A stretch of DNA of 64,000 nucleotides, from assembly GCF_037154075.1 (NCBI RefSeq), contig NZ_JBANRJ010000001.1, positions 2,165,501 through 2,229,500 of the forward strand. Direction: 5' to 3'. The translations under genes were made by a program, and so were the position numbers. The stretch is from Sphingobium aromaticiconvertens. GTDB lineage: Bacteria; Pseudomonadota; Alphaproteobacteria; Sphingomonadales; Sphingomonadaceae. This document shows positions 17,796-26,845 of the stretch, piece after piece (the stretch's first letter is position 1; every line of letters starts with the position of its first letter). Below the pieces are notes generated by a model. That model saw nothing but the letters and a program-made list of their open reading frames with translations. It did not search any database and was not told the origin of the DNA.

Positions 17796-18698
17796 TTAGG
17801 CCACCATGCATTGGGCGCTGATCAACTGATCAGCGACCCCATAGATTTGGGCGCGCTGGATGACGCCGCCGGCCCACCGGATGTGGGTCGCCGGTTCGCA
17901 CATACTGCCCTCGGATCCAAACACGGCAGGGGCATTACTATCGAGTATTGCCCGCGCCTCGGCCATCTCAGATACAGATGGTTGGTAAAGGCTTTGGATA
18001 AGGGCGATCTGACTGGGATGGACAGCGGTCTTGGTCATCAGACCGTGTTCAATGTCGATCTCCACCTCCTGTGCGAGCAGATCATGGTCGCTAAAATGCT
18101 CGAATACAGGGGCGGCAACTCCAAAGCCGTGAGGGGCAAAGATGGCGGTAATGTTGCGAATGACGATGCTCAAGGGGCCATCATAGGCTGTTCGAACGCG
18201 AGAACGCCGCACGGCGAACAGGTTGAGGATATCATTGCCGCCGATGCGGATGGCTGGGATCCGCTCTGAATAGGGCAGCAATTGATCGCGCAAGCGACTG
18301 AGGGCCGTCAGATCGAAAGCCTCGTCGCCCTCGATCGTGGGCATGAATGCATGCTGTTCATGTACCAACACGGAAAGCCAGCTGGCAAGGCTGAGGGTCG
18401 TCACTTTTGGTAGGACAAAGCCAGCGACGGTTTCGACGCCGCGCATCTTGAGAATTCGGACCAGCATTTCGATATTGCGGGGGCGAATGAACACATGAAT
18501 GGAAGGCTTTTTAGCTCGGAATGCATTTAAGATTTCTGCGAGGTTCTCCTCTGCCAGATCGATCTGATCATCCCGAACGGCGTCTTCCAGGCAGATCACC
18601 ATCGAGCGCTGATGTGCGATCGCACCATAGGCGTTGCTCAACGCTGTCGGATGGAGGCCGGGTGTGTAGAGCGTGGCACCCAGTTCAATAGCATTCAT
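17796..18698 (-). CDS. HpcH/HpaI aldolase/CitE-like lyase of the Ter cluster
   Basis: A 300-residue TIM-barrel protein of the citrate lyase beta/HpcH family. The family pattern is seen in LYTPGLHPTALSNAYG, MVICLEDAVRDDQ (metal-binding Glu-Asp), VFIRPRN, GFVLPKV, FMPTIEGDEAF and MTKTAVHPSQIALIQSLY. This subgroup accompanies the phosphoribosyltransferase and HAD genes in Ter-linked biosynthetic clusters (Anantharaman, Iyer and Aravind), where a nucleoside-like metabolite was proposed. It starts at an ATG overlapping the upstream PRTase-like stop by 4 nt. The substrate is unknown. Confidence 0.88.
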   Translation of the reverse strand: MNAIELGATLYTPGLHPTALSNAYGAIAHQRSMVICLEDAVRDDQIDLAEENLAEILNAFRAKKPSIHVFIRPRNIEMLVRILKMRGVETVAGFVLPKVTTLSLASWLSVLVHEQHAFMPTIEGDEAFDLTALSRLRDQLLPYSERIPAIRIGGNDILNLFAVRRSRVRTAYDGPLSIVIRNITAIFAPHGFGVAAPVFEHFSDHDLLAQEVEIDIEHGLMTKTAVHPSQIALIQSLYQPSVSEMAEARAILDSNAPAVFGSEGSMCEPATHIRWAGGVIQRAQIYGVADQLISAQCMVA

Positions 18699-19813
18699 TC
18701 TTGTTCACCGTTGAGCTTCTTGATAATTGTGACAGCACGATAATTGTAGAGGTCTCGTTCAAGCACTTCGACACCCGATTTCGCCGCGATGTGAAGCATG
18801 TGTTGAATTTCAGGATCTTTGACATCCCTCACAAGGACAAGGTCTGGGACCCGCCGTAAAATGGCTCGCGTTGCTTCGGCAATTCCTGGCTTGATCCTGT
18901 TGATGTCGGTGACGTTCGCAAAGTCCATAAGGGCCTGAACGAGACGGATGCTGTCCATGCGAGCCTGGGTTGCGATAGCTGGGGTCCAGGAAATGCCACC
19001 AACCTCACTGTCAGCAATTCCGACGGCATCGAGGAAGCCGTTGGTGATATCATGCGGCCGGTGGTCTTCCTGGAAGAGGCAGGCATGAAAATCATCTGGT
19101 CCTACTAGGTGCTCAGTCAGGACCGAGCGGCTTATGAGCCCAGAGACGATTCCGTTCAGCAAGCCGCTTGGGATTACATAATCTTCGGTCGTGGCCGCGA
19201 GATCGGCTCGGCCGGCAGGGTCTGCTACAACGGCCAGATAAGATTTGAAGCCTATATCTGCTTGTGAAATGGACTGATCCAGTTCTCTCTTTATCGCGCC
19301 CTTGCCGGTCCAGCCGTCAACGAAAATGCTGGAATCAGAGCCATGCCGGGATTTGATGAGCTTCAGGGCATTGATGTCGATTCCTCGACCCCGGATAATG
19401 CTCACGGAATAATGATGAACGACGACGCCCTCGTTCTCCAGCGCACGCTTAAGAAGAACGCCAATTGGCGTTCCAGCCCGCGCAAGCGAGATGATCACAC
19501 ATTCTTGCGTGGTTTCAGGGCGCCTGGCGATTTGGGTCGCCAGTGTGTGGATGTCCCCCTTCAATCGGCCGGCGTTTCTTGCCATGGCTTCTCGGTAGAG
19601 CTGCATATAGCGCTCATCAGGAACTTTTTCAGGGGATAGCATTTCGGAATAATGCTTGCGGCCCGATTGGATCAGAAGTTCTTTTTCGGCGATATCCGTT
19701 TGGGCGATCTCGGCAGGTTTGAGTAGAATCTCAACATCGGAAGGGTGGAAAGTTCCCGAAAAGTGCAACGTTTTTCCTCCTGACTGGACAGTATGCTCAG
19801 TTAATCCAATCAT
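18695..19813 (-). CDS. StiP/PRTase_1-family protein of the Ter cluster
   Basis: A 372-residue protein of the family known as 'cysteine protease StiP' or PRTase_1. It has a central Rossmann-like region ECVIISLARAGTPIGVLLKRAL, HHYSVSIIRGRGID, SSIFVDGWTGKGAIKREL (the PRPP-loop equivalent) and a C-terminal segment with DINRIKPGIAEATRAIL. The proposed role is an orphan phosphoribosyl transfer or salvage step. The ATG at 19813 overlaps the HAD gene by 17 nt; a TTG at 19822 is less likely. It is coupled downstream to the CitE-like gene. Confidence 0.85.
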   Translation of the reverse strand: MIGLTEHTVQSGGKTLHFSGTFHPSDVEILLKPAEIAQTDIAEKELLIQSGRKHYSEMLSPEKVPDERYMQLYREAMARNAGRLKGDIHTLATQIARRPETTQECVIISLARAGTPIGVLLKRALENEGVVVHHYSVSIIRGRGIDINALKLIKSRHGSDSSIFVDGWTGKGAIKRELDQSISQADIGFKSYLAVVADPAGRADLAATTEDYVIPSGLLNGIVSGLISRSVLTEHLVGPDDFHACLFQEDHRPHDITNGFLDAVGIADSEVGGISWTPAIATQARMDSIRLVQALMDFANVTDINRIKPGIAEATRAILRRVPDLVLVRDVKDPEIQHMLHIAAKSGVEVLERDLYNYRAVTIIKKLNGEQE

Positions 19814-20546
19814 TATCGACAATCACATTCTTCCAGAGTTGAGACTGCGTTGGGGTCATTGCGTAATCGCACAGGTCAATGAAACCGACATCGGACAGGC
19901 TGTCCCCGAATCCAATAATGGGGACGTCAGGGCGATCGGCGCGGATTTTCTCGATCAGATATTTTGCCGCGTGACGTTTGTTGAGCCAGGTTGGGAGGTA
20001 GGCGAGGTTATTGCCGTTGCGGTGCATGCGCCATTCAACAGGAAGGTGAACCTCGAGATTGGCGTGCAGGTCGCCCAGGACATCGTGGTTGTCGAGATTG
20101 GTCTTTATCACGATGAACAGGGGGAGCTGGTTTTCGCTGACGATCCAGTGGCGAAAGGCCTCGGTGTCCATATCGCTGGTCAAGGCCTGATAAACATCGG
20201 CGATGGAATCGGTTGTGCTTGCTTGCGCGGTAAGATGGCTGTGCCAGTCTTGATCGACCCCGCCGCCGGTCGCCACAATGCAGCCGCCATTGGAACAGAT
20301 GGCTGGCGCCTGTTCGATATCAACCCGCGCAAGGACGTCCCGGCTACGAGCGGTCACGGGGATGACCTGGCCAATACGAAGCCAGTCCAGCATGTTCTGC
20401 TGAAGTTGGGTGGCGTAACCACTGGGACTTCCATCGACCAAACGGCTCATCAGCCGTAGGCCATCGGTGCCGCCATCGGGGCATTTTTTGGCGGTCTGGA
20501 ACAGGGTATCGTCGAGGTCGGCAAGAGCGACAGGCATATGGTTCAT
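19797..20546 (-). CDS. HAD-superfamily phosphatase of the Ter cluster
   Basis: A 249-residue Cof-like HAD hydrolase. Motif I is ALADLDDTLFQT (nucleophile Asp and general acid Asp), motif II is PVTARS, and motif III/IV is NKRHAAKYLIEKIRADRPDVPIIGFGDSLSDVGFI (split here as KRHAAKYL and IIGFGDSLSD). The cap lies between motifs II and III. It probably removes a phosphate from the metabolite made by the neighbouring PRTase-like enzymes. Start at 20546 overlaps the upstream stop by 4 nt, with AAAAGG eight bases before; a second ATG at 20537 is possible. Confidence 0.9.
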   Translation of the reverse strand: MNHMPVALADLDDTLFQTAKKCPDGGTDGLRLMSRLVDGSPSGYATQLQQNMLDWLRIGQVIPVTARSRDVLARVDIEQAPAICSNGGCIVATGGGVDQDWHSHLTAQASTTDSIADVYQALTSDMDTEAFRHWIVSENQLPLFIVIKTNLDNHDVLGDLHANLEVHLPVEWRMHRNGNNLAYLPTWLNKRHAAKYLIEKIRADRPDVPIIGFGDSLSDVGFIDLCDYAMTPTQSQLWKNVIVDNDWIN

Positions 20547-21697
20547 GATACGGCCTTTTCGGGGGCGTAGGAGCAGACAATGATATCGACTGGCAGATCA
20601 GCACCGAGCTCTGCCAAGGCGGCCTTTGCTTCGGCTTGCTGGTTTTCTTCGATCTCAGTCACAATCATAATTCGATCCGGTTTGTGTCCCAGAATGTTAT
20701 AGAGAAAGCAGGGGGCACCGCTGCCGTAGGCGTCGGTGAAGGTGGACCGGGTGTTCATTGCGTGGCCTTGCAGGGCAGGGCTACGGGTAATGCACTGGAC
20801 GGCCGCGATCCCCCCCTGAGCCTGGACTTCCTCGGCGACGAGAAGGGCCTCATAGGAATGTTCACCATCCCCCAACACTAAGACGCGTTCGTTCGGAGCG
20901 GCAGAGATGGGAGACCGTAAGGCTGTTTCAGCTGTGCGAAGTCCAGACCGGCTCCGCATGCCTGTTTGTGGCGCTGTGCCAGGGGTGTTGGACCCTTGGG
21001 CGAGTGTGTTCGGGTTAGGAATGGTGCCGGCCTCCCACTCCATCGAGCCATGCAGTATGGCATGTCCCGTGGTGGGCTTGGGCATAAGGGGGATATAGCT
21101 ACCCCCACTCCAATCGGTGATACAGCAGGTTTCGATTGCCCGGAGGTTGGGAATGAATTTGCTCATCGATTCAGCAGCGGCAACATAGGTTTTGCCCGTG
21201 CTGCATTCGTCATCGACGATAACGAGCGTTCTGGCATTTCGCGAAGCCATCTCGAGATGGGGATCGGCGATCTGGATAAGATGGGTGGTGGCATGGCTAT
21301 GACCTTCTTCGAATGAGGTCATGACATTGGCATTAGCCACCCGCTGCCGCGAGGTTTGGAGATAAATGGCATCACAGCCGGGGTGCAGGTCAAGATAAGC
21401 TGCGAAGATGCCTTGACCCAATGCTGTCGCGGTTTCCGCCATGCCGAGGAACACCACTGGCTGTGGGAGGTCTGCGGGCAACTTGGCCGCCAAATCGCGC
21501 ATGGTTTCGCGCATGGCGCCAGGAGCAGCGGGAAGGTGACGTCCCAGAACCTTCGAAACGATGAGAAATCCGCGCTTTGGGTTGGCTCGGGCCGCAAAAT
21601 CACAAAGGGTTTCCAGCGGCGGGCCGTTATCCACGGTCAGTGTTAGCTGCCCCGTCGGCAGGGCAATTGTTTCCGACACGTTTAGGGTCAAGGTCAT
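20543..21697 (-). CDS. Phosphoribosyltransferase with TRSP-type C-terminal domain
   Basis: A 384-residue protein. The N-terminal half is a type I PRTase with the PRPP-binding loop TLVIVDDECSTGKTYVAA, plus LVSK-like GFLIVSKVLGRHLPA and FLGMAETATALGQGIFAA. The C-terminal third (APNERVLVLGDGEHSYEALLVAEEV, ITRSPALQ, CFLYNIL) resembles the TRSP domain found in Ter-linked PRTases. Together with StiP, HAD and CitE-like enzymes it forms the proposed biosynthetic arm of the Ter system. The ATG at 21697 is chosen; a TTG at 21706 also reads in frame. Coupled by a 4-nt overlap to the HAD gene. Confidence 0.88.
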   Translation of the reverse strand: MTLTLNVSETIALPTGQLTLTVDNGPPLETLCDFAARANPKRGFLIVSKVLGRHLPAAPGAMRETMRDLAAKLPADLPQPVVFLGMAETATALGQGIFAAYLDLHPGCDAIYLQTSRQRVANANVMTSFEEGHSHATTHLIQIADPHLEMASRNARTLVIVDDECSTGKTYVAAAESMSKFIPNLRAIETCCITDWSGGSYIPLMPKPTTGHAILHGSMEWEAGTIPNPNTLAQGSNTPGTAPQTGMRSRSGLRTAETALRSPISAAPNERVLVLGDGEHSYEALLVAEEVQAQGGIAAVQCITRSPALQGHAMNTRSTFTDAYGSGAPCFLYNILGHKPDRIMIVTEIEENQQAEAKAALAELGADLPVDIIVCSYAPEKAVS

Positions 21698-21752
21698 TGT
21701 TTTCAACTTTCATCCCATTTTTAGGCGATCCTGCAAATGCCTCTGGGGCCAA

Positions 21753-22814
21753 TCATATAATCGCGCGTTGGACTAGCAGAATTCCGCGCGCGTTTGTTTC
21801 GATACATGCTCCATAGCGGCGAAGCAGGTTTTGTGGATCGATTGCCGGCATTTTTGTGCAATCGATCTGGTCCCAGTCGCCACGTGAAATCTCGACAGTG
21901 GCGACATATTCGTCGTCAGGTCGGCCCAAGGTCGCATTCCGCTGGGTATAAGCAGATATGGCGACATTTTTGATGCCCTCGCTGACAGCCATGGAATGAC
22001 CGATCAGGCGAAGGATCAAGGAGCATATATGCTCGACATAGAGGCCAGCTACTTGTTGCTTGGTTAAAGCCTTTGAAATAAGGGAGCAGCGCCGGTGGTC
22101 GGTGGTCCAACGGCTCTCTGGCATGGCTTCTATTTCAGGGAGGTCCACGTCAAGCAGAAGGCGGCCGTCTGTAAAATCTATCCCAATATTGGTTTCATAG
22201 GGCCATTGAAGGGTGCCAAGCGCGCCTAGAAGCGCATTTTCCAAGGCAGTTTGATCAGGGCCGCTATTGGCTTGCTCGGCTCGCCAACACATGAGCGCGT
22301 CCATATAGGCTTCTTGTGATCCAAACGCCTCCTTCTGCGGCTTGTTGCCGCCGGTGGAAGGGATGGAGCCAAGAAAGGTCGGGATGTCGTGGTGCAGCTT
22401 GCCTAAAGCATCAAGACTGTCATTCCTGCTCTCGACATGGCTTTCGAGAAAATCCTTCAGCTGATCGCCCAAGGCCTTTTTGGCAGACGGAATGAGGGAT
22501 GGATCGAGGGGGATCTCAGCGTCATCGAAAAATTCCGTCTGATCCTCGACAATTTTGACGACAACCCGGCCTGGCAATTCGGGCTTTGGGGAAGGCTGGG
22601 GGCGATCATCGGAGACCCTTGTGCGTGATGGCTTATCCAGCCGCTCACGATAGCTAAGGCCGGTGCCAGGTATGCCGACATTGCCATGCACACCCTGTTT
22701 TCCGATTGTGACTGATGCGCCTCGTGGTCCAACCGAAAGGGAAGCGCCTGATTTGCTTAGGTTGATGCGAACACCTGGCAGGATGGAAATCCGCTTGCTG
22801 AACCTGAAACCCAT
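21753..22814 (-). CDS. DUF4236-domain protein
   Basis: 353 residues. The first 55 or so residues match the DUF4236 motif: MGFRFSKRISILPGVRINLSK, split as GFRFSKRISI and LPGVRINLSKSGASLSVG, then GVHGNVGIPGTGLSYRE. The remaining 300 residues (helical, acidic) belong to no family I recognise. The start at 22814 has AAAGGGGGGAAT directly upstream; the frame extends to 22889 without a signal. It lies 10 bp after the TerD-like/protease fusion gene and just before the PRTase gene, so it is probably cotranscribed with the Ter biosynthetic arm. Confidence 0.78.
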   Translation of the reverse strand: MGFRFSKRISILPGVRINLSKSGASLSVGPRGASVTIGKQGVHGNVGIPGTGLSYRERLDKPSRTRVSDDRPQPSPKPELPGRVVVKIVEDQTEFFDDAEIPLDPSLIPSAKKALGDQLKDFLESHVESRNDSLDALGKLHHDIPTFLGSIPSTGGNKPQKEAFGSQEAYMDALMCWRAEQANSGPDQTALENALLGALGTLQWPYETNIGIDFTDGRLLLDVDLPEIEAMPESRWTTDHRRCSLISKALTKQQVAGLYVEHICSLILRLIGHSMAVSEGIKNVAISAYTQRNATLGRPDDEYVATVEISRGDWDQIDCTKMPAIDPQNLLRRYGACIETNARGILLVQRAII

Positions 22815-22824
22815 ATTCCCCCCT

Positions 22825-23967
22825 TTAGGTATGTACGATGATGCTGACGACGCAATCGCGCATGCGTTGCACCACGTGGCGCCGGTCATTGTTGGTCGAG
22901 ATCGGTGTTGGTTCGGGCGTGAAGCCGGCGGCCGCGATCATCTCATGGACAAGGGCGCTGCGAATGCCAAAGTTCACATTCTCCGAGATTGAGCCTCGCT
23001 CACGCATATTGCCGTGCGCCAGAGAGGCTGAGGTTACGCCGATAAGGTTGCCGCATTCGTCAATAATGGCGCCACCGGATGAGCCGGAGCCGATGGGTGC
23101 GGTAAATTGGAACCGCGAGACATCCCCGCCGCTGCCGGTCAGGCCAGAGATATTGCCCGTGGTGACCTTGAGGTCGGCCCCCAGCACATCCATGAGGGGG
23201 TATCCTGACGCGAGCACATTCTCACCCAGCCAGATGGGAGCGCCAAGGCGCAGCGCTATGGGAGACCCCTGAACATCCCCTTGCAGCAGCGCCAGATCAT
23301 GAAGGTGGTCTACAGCGATCGGCTGGAGTTCCCGATTGGTCCGGCCGAGTTGGAATTTCACTCCGTCCTCGATCACATGGGCATTTGTGATGATAAGCCC
23401 CGGGGCTACGACGACGCCGCTCCCAGAGGCAGATCCTGTTCCGTTGCCACCGCCCCTGGGATTTCCGCGGGGCGGGCGACCGGGATCGTGCTCGCCAGGA
23501 GATGGCCGGTCATTTTTGGTAGGGCGTCCGGGGAAATCGGCATGGTTGAATTTTCGCGCTCGGGCATAGGCTTCAATGCCGAAGGTGTAGCCTTCGTTGG
23601 ACACCTTTGCCCGGCGCATATCATTCTTGGTATAAACCTCTGCCAGGATGACAGCCGCAAGCTGCTGGTCGGGTTGCGGGAAGCTGTAGCTGTCGCCGCC
23701 TATCTCGATATGTATCGGATAGCTGCCATTGATGAAGCCGCCCATGCGGTCATCCTTGATATAGGCAAGGATCTCTATCGGTTCGCCAAAGCTGGGGAGC
23801 GAGGAGATATGCCAGCGCTCATGGGAGCCAGCCGTAAAGGGCAGGATCATGCCATTGCTGTTGACAGCACACACCGCGATCCGCTCGCAATCCGCGCCGT
23901 TGAGTGTGATCACCCATTCACCATCTGGAGTGATGGCAAGACGCTGACCGGGTACTGGGCTAATCAC
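22825..23967 (-). CDS. TerD-like/trypsin-like serine protease fusion
   Basis: A 380-residue two-domain protein. Residues 1-140 look like a diverged TerD domain: IEILAYIKDD, a PDQQLAAVILAEVYTKND strand pair and EGYTFGIEAYARAR, matching the C-terminal half of TerD. A Pro/Gly-rich linker (145-180) follows. Then comes an S1/DegP-like protease domain with catalytic His197 (LIITNAHVIEDG), Asp224 (HLHDLALLQ) and Ser297 (GSGSSGGAII). There is no signal peptide or PDZ domain, so it should act in the cytoplasm. The GTG start at 23967 has AAGGAG six bases upstream. It heads the operon that continues into DUF4236 and the PRTase genes. Confidence 0.82.
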   Translation of the reverse strand: MISPVPGQRLAITPDGEWVITLNGADCERIAVCAVNSNGMILPFTAGSHERWHISSLPSFGEPIEILAYIKDDRMGGFINGSYPIHIEIGGDSYSFPQPDQQLAAVILAEVYTKNDMRRAKVSNEGYTFGIEAYARARKFNHADFPGRPTKNDRPSPGEHDPGRPPRGNPRGGGNGTGSASGSGVVVAPGLIITNAHVIEDGVKFQLGRTNRELQPIAVDHLHDLALLQGDVQGSPIALRLGAPIWLGENVLASGYPLMDVLGADLKVTTGNISGLTGSGGDVSRFQFTAPIGSGSSGGAIIDECGNLIGVTSASLAHGNMRERGSISENVNFGIRSALVHEMIAAAGFTPEPTPISTNNDRRHVVQRMRDCVVSIIVHT

Positions 23968-24119
23968 CTGTTTCTCCTTTATGCGGCGAGGATGATTAAG
24001 CCAATAATCTTCATGCCTTTGATTTTAGTAAATATAAAGTGGGCGGAATGCTTCGTCATTCGCCAAAGTACGTTTTCCTGGCAAATCGGTTTGATGAAGT
24101 TGAAAGGGATTGCTCCAAG

Positions 24120-24575
24120 CTATCTGAATAACCAGATTCCTAATAGGACCAGGCAGGCGATCTGGCCAATTAGGCCATATAGTCCGAACAGATTAAATAT
24201 CGTTTTCAATATCAGGCTGAAGGCCGCCCATTCACCGACTTTGTTGGATGAGGTCCATGGCCGGTTCACCAACTCGATGATAGAAGCAATCAGGACGCTG
24301 ATCGGCAACCAAAGATAGGGTTGCCCAAATATCAATCCAATTATCAGTATGAACGCTGAAATCAGAACTGTTGAATTTAATCGCACGGTGCCCCCGGGAA
24401 AATTTCTCAAGATTGGGTCTGCCCTAAAGCATCGGCGGAGGCAATATATTGGGGCTTTGACCCTCGCTCTATCAGCGGGTTGCTCCAGCGGCACCTGATC
24501 TAATAATGACGAGAGCAACACCATATTTGGGGTTCTCCAGGCTCCATGCTTGAATTCATATTGCGCATCGGACAT
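24120..24575 (-). CDS. Small membrane protein of unknown function
   Basis: The frame encodes up to 151 residues; only the last 88 are convincing. These hold three hydrophobic helices (LISAFILIIGLIFGQPYLWL, PISVLIASIIELV, LFGLYGLIGQIACLVLLGIWLF). A GTG at 24386 preceded by GGGGGCAC would start just before them and is the likelier start. The upstream part looks non-coding. It is divergent from the following membrane protein gene. No family is recognised. Confidence 0.5.
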   Translation of the reverse strand: MSDAQYEFKHGAWRTPNMVLLSSLLDQVPLEQPADRARVKAPIYCLRRCFRADPILRNFPGGTVRLNSTVLISAFILIIGLIFGQPYLWLPISVLIASIIELVNRPWTSSNKVGEWAAFSLILKTIFNLFGLYGLIGQIACLVLLGIWLFR

Positions 24576-24620
24576 TGAGCATCGTTGGAGTGGATCGGGT
24601 TCGAGCCTGTAGGGGGAATT

Positions 24621-26126
24621 GTGACGGCATTGAAATATCCACCGCTGTGGATGACGAAGCTAGTAGCCGCCGCAAACCTGTTGGCTATACTCGACTTACC
24701 TTACGGGTATTACCAACTGCTCAGGCTGGTCGTGACCGGGTACGGCGCTTATGTGTCATATTTGTACTTCAAGCAGGGGTTGTCCGCGTGGGCGTGGAGC
24801 TTCGCCTTTATCGCGCTACTCTATAATCCTGTGTTCCTTATCACTATGTCCAAAGAGTTCCATGGTGTGGTCAATGTCTTAGTGGCAGTTGCCATTCTTG
24901 TAGAATGGAAGATAGCACGTGCTATTGCTGGGCAAGCAGAATTTCCGGACTGGATGACGAAGAATCGTGGGGACTTCCAGGTTCCCTTCTCGTCATCTGA
25001 AAAATCGATAGGCTATTCGGACGACACGATGGCGGCCGGTCCCACCGTGGTGGAAGCAGCCAGTGGCGGCTGGTCCCGGTCATATATCGTGGCCGGACTG
25101 GCGGTCGCTGCAATCGTGGTGGTCGCCGTGCTCGGCTGGCTCATGCCACCACAGATCGAACCGCCAGTCCACCCCCCTCGGGTCGCGCAAGAACAAGTTC
25201 TGCTTAAGCCATCGCCTGAAGCCCCCACTGCGGGGCCCGAGCTAGCGGCAGGTGAGACATTCGAGTGGAGCGCTGAAACGGCTTCCTCCGAAACAGTGCG
25301 GCAGGTCGGCCCACTTGTGGTGCGCATTACGCGCAAGACCGACGGTGACCTAGCCGCCCCTGTGATCACGGTATCGAGGGGAGCCGATTCTGTAACAATG
25401 GTCGGCGAAATGGTGTCCAGCGGCTACACGCACCGCATCTCAGCCGTACGCAACATTGCGGGTGCGCCGTCGGTCGTCATGCTGCAGAGTTTCAGCGGCG
25501 GCGCGCACTGTTGCAACAACGTGCAGCTGTCAGGTCTCTCGGGTGGCCAGATGAAGGTCATTGATCTGGGGGCCTGGGACGGCGACGAGATTCCTGTGCC
25601 GACTGATCTAAATGGGGACGGCCTGGCCGATTTTGTCGAGCGGGACAACGCCTTCCTCTATGCCTTTGCGGCTTACGCGATGAGTTATGCGCCGCCAACG
25701 ATCCTCAATGTGACCGGCGGCCGCATCGTCGACGTATCACGACGAGGGGCATATCGCAGGCTCTACCTAGACGAGATGGCGAAGGCGGGCGAGACATGTC
25801 GCACGGCTTCGGACGGCATGTCTCGCAACGGCGCCTGCCCGTCCTACGTGGCGTCGGCGGCGCGCGTCGGCTTGCTCGACGAGGCTTGGACTGACATGCT
25901 ACGGTCCTATTCGGCGACCGAAGACTGGGCGTACCCGACGGGCTGCGCGCTCAAGACTGGGAATGAGTGCCCAGAGGTGTCGCGCGTCGTGTATAAGAGC
26001 TACCCCGAGGCGTTGTTGGCATTCCTCAAGGAGCATGGCTACGTTGATGCGGGCTGGATGCCGCGTGCGACTATAGGGGACGAAGTAAATATGGGCGGAG
26101 AAACGGGAGCGGTCGAAACCTACTGA
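24621..26126 (+). CDS. Membrane protein: DUF6804-like N-terminus fused to periplasmic domain
   Basis: 501 residues from a GTG at 24621, which has AGGGGGAATT just upstream; a TTG at 24585 reads in frame but lacks a site. Residues about 10-95 have the DUF6804 pattern of short membrane helices (LLAILDLPYGYYQLLRLVVTG, AWSFAFIALLYNPVFLI, NVLVAVAILVEWKIA). A further transmembrane helix lies near residues 150-170 (IVAGLAVAAIVVVAVLGWLM), followed by a Pro-rich linker. The C-terminal 300 residues contain a paired Cys (GGAHCCNNVQL), a calcium-site-like DLNGDGLADFV and Cys-rich stretches, consistent with an extracytoplasmic beta-rich domain. Function unknown. Confidence 0.65.
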   Translation: MTALKYPPLWMTKLVAAANLLAILDLPYGYYQLLRLVVTGYGAYVSYLYFKQGLSAWAWSFAFIALLYNPVFLITMSKEFHGVVNVLVAVAILVEWKIARAIAGQAEFPDWMTKNRGDFQVPFSSSEKSIGYSDDTMAAGPTVVEAASGGWSRSYIVAGLAVAAIVVVAVLGWLMPPQIEPPVHPPRVAQEQVLLKPSPEAPTAGPELAAGETFEWSAETASSETVRQVGPLVVRITRKTDGDLAAPVITVSRGADSVTMVGEMVSSGYTHRISAVRNIAGAPSVVMLQSFSGGAHCCNNVQLSGLSGGQMKVIDLGAWDGDEIPVPTDLNGDGLADFVERDNAFLYAFAAYAMSYAPPTILNVTGGRIVDVSRRGAYRRLYLDEMAKAGETCRTASDGMSRNGACPSYVASAARVGLLDEAWTDMLRSYSATEDWAYPTGCALKTGNECPEVSRVVYKSYPEALLAFLKEHGYVDAGWMPRATIGDEVNMGGETGAVETY

Positions 26127-26437
26127 CGCAGGAACAACCGCGGTAGTCTGGATCGTTTCTCTGCTTTGGATTGATCTCCATGGGAATCGAGAAGACTGGC
26201 AACGCCCTAGCGAATTAGCGACGGAGCATCCTGGTTGTGTCAGCTGTATCTAAAATAAATCCGTCAGCCGGCTTCCCTACATCATCGCCTATGGGTTGGG
26301 TTACGACGAGACCGGATTGGCGACAACTCATGAAATCCACCGCTCCGCCACTGATGGATGCGGCACCCTTGTGTACTAAGATGCAATTGCGATACCAGCG
26401 GCAAGGAAGTGTCAAATAGTTGTGGACGTAGTGGGGG
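26127..26437. other. Intergenic region
   Basis: 311 bp before the lipoprotein gene. No credible gene or clear regulatory motif is seen; both-strand frames of 60-94 codons here lack start signals and family features. Confidence 0.3.
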
Positions 26438-26827
26438 ATGAAATTGATAAAAATGGGGCAACTTCTCGTGTTCTGTGCATTGGCAGCATGCGGCAACACA
26501 GGGCCTAGTGAAAAGCAAGTTTTCGATGTCGCTCGCCAACAGCTTCGCGTTGGACTGGCTTCACAGGGAGGAAGGCCCTCCCCTAAAAATGATCAAAGCC
26601 TAGAAGATGTAATAAAAAAATCTGAATATACTTTGTCGGAGCCGTGCAGATCCCACCCTCAGATGCCTCAAGTCATTATCTGTGGCGTAAAGGTGAATGT
26701 TGCTTTGCCAACATCTAATGAGAATCAAGATAATGAATTTCTTATGCCTGTGATGATGGTTAAAAATCGCGATGCCGAGTGGGTGGACGGAATGAAATGT
26801 GAGGGCGATTTTTCTCCAGAGTGTTAA
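26438..26827 (+). CDS. Putative lipoprotein
   Basis: 129 residues. A classical lipoprotein signal (MKLIKMGQLLVFCALAACGN) with lipobox LAAC predicts acylation at Cys18 and membrane anchoring. The mature part contains two Cys pairs (EPCRSHPQMPQVIICG and MKCEGDFSPEC) and no recognised domain. The region is markedly AT-richer than its surroundings, a sign of separate acquisition. It precedes a small membrane protein gene by 18 bp on the same strand. Confidence 0.6.
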   Translation: MKLIKMGQLLVFCALAACGNTGPSEKQVFDVARQQLRVGLASQGGRPSPKNDQSLEDVIKKSEYTLSEPCRSHPQMPQVIICGVKVNVALPTSNENQDNEFLMPVMMVKNRDAEWVDGMKCEGDFSPEC

Positions 26828-26845
26828 AATTCAAAGCGAGATTTT

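Noticed and set aside
24590..24625. T-arm-like sequence GGGTTCGAGCC, possible tRNA fragment
   Set aside because: No acceptor or anticodon arm around it; the stretch overlaps the leader of a membrane protein gene.
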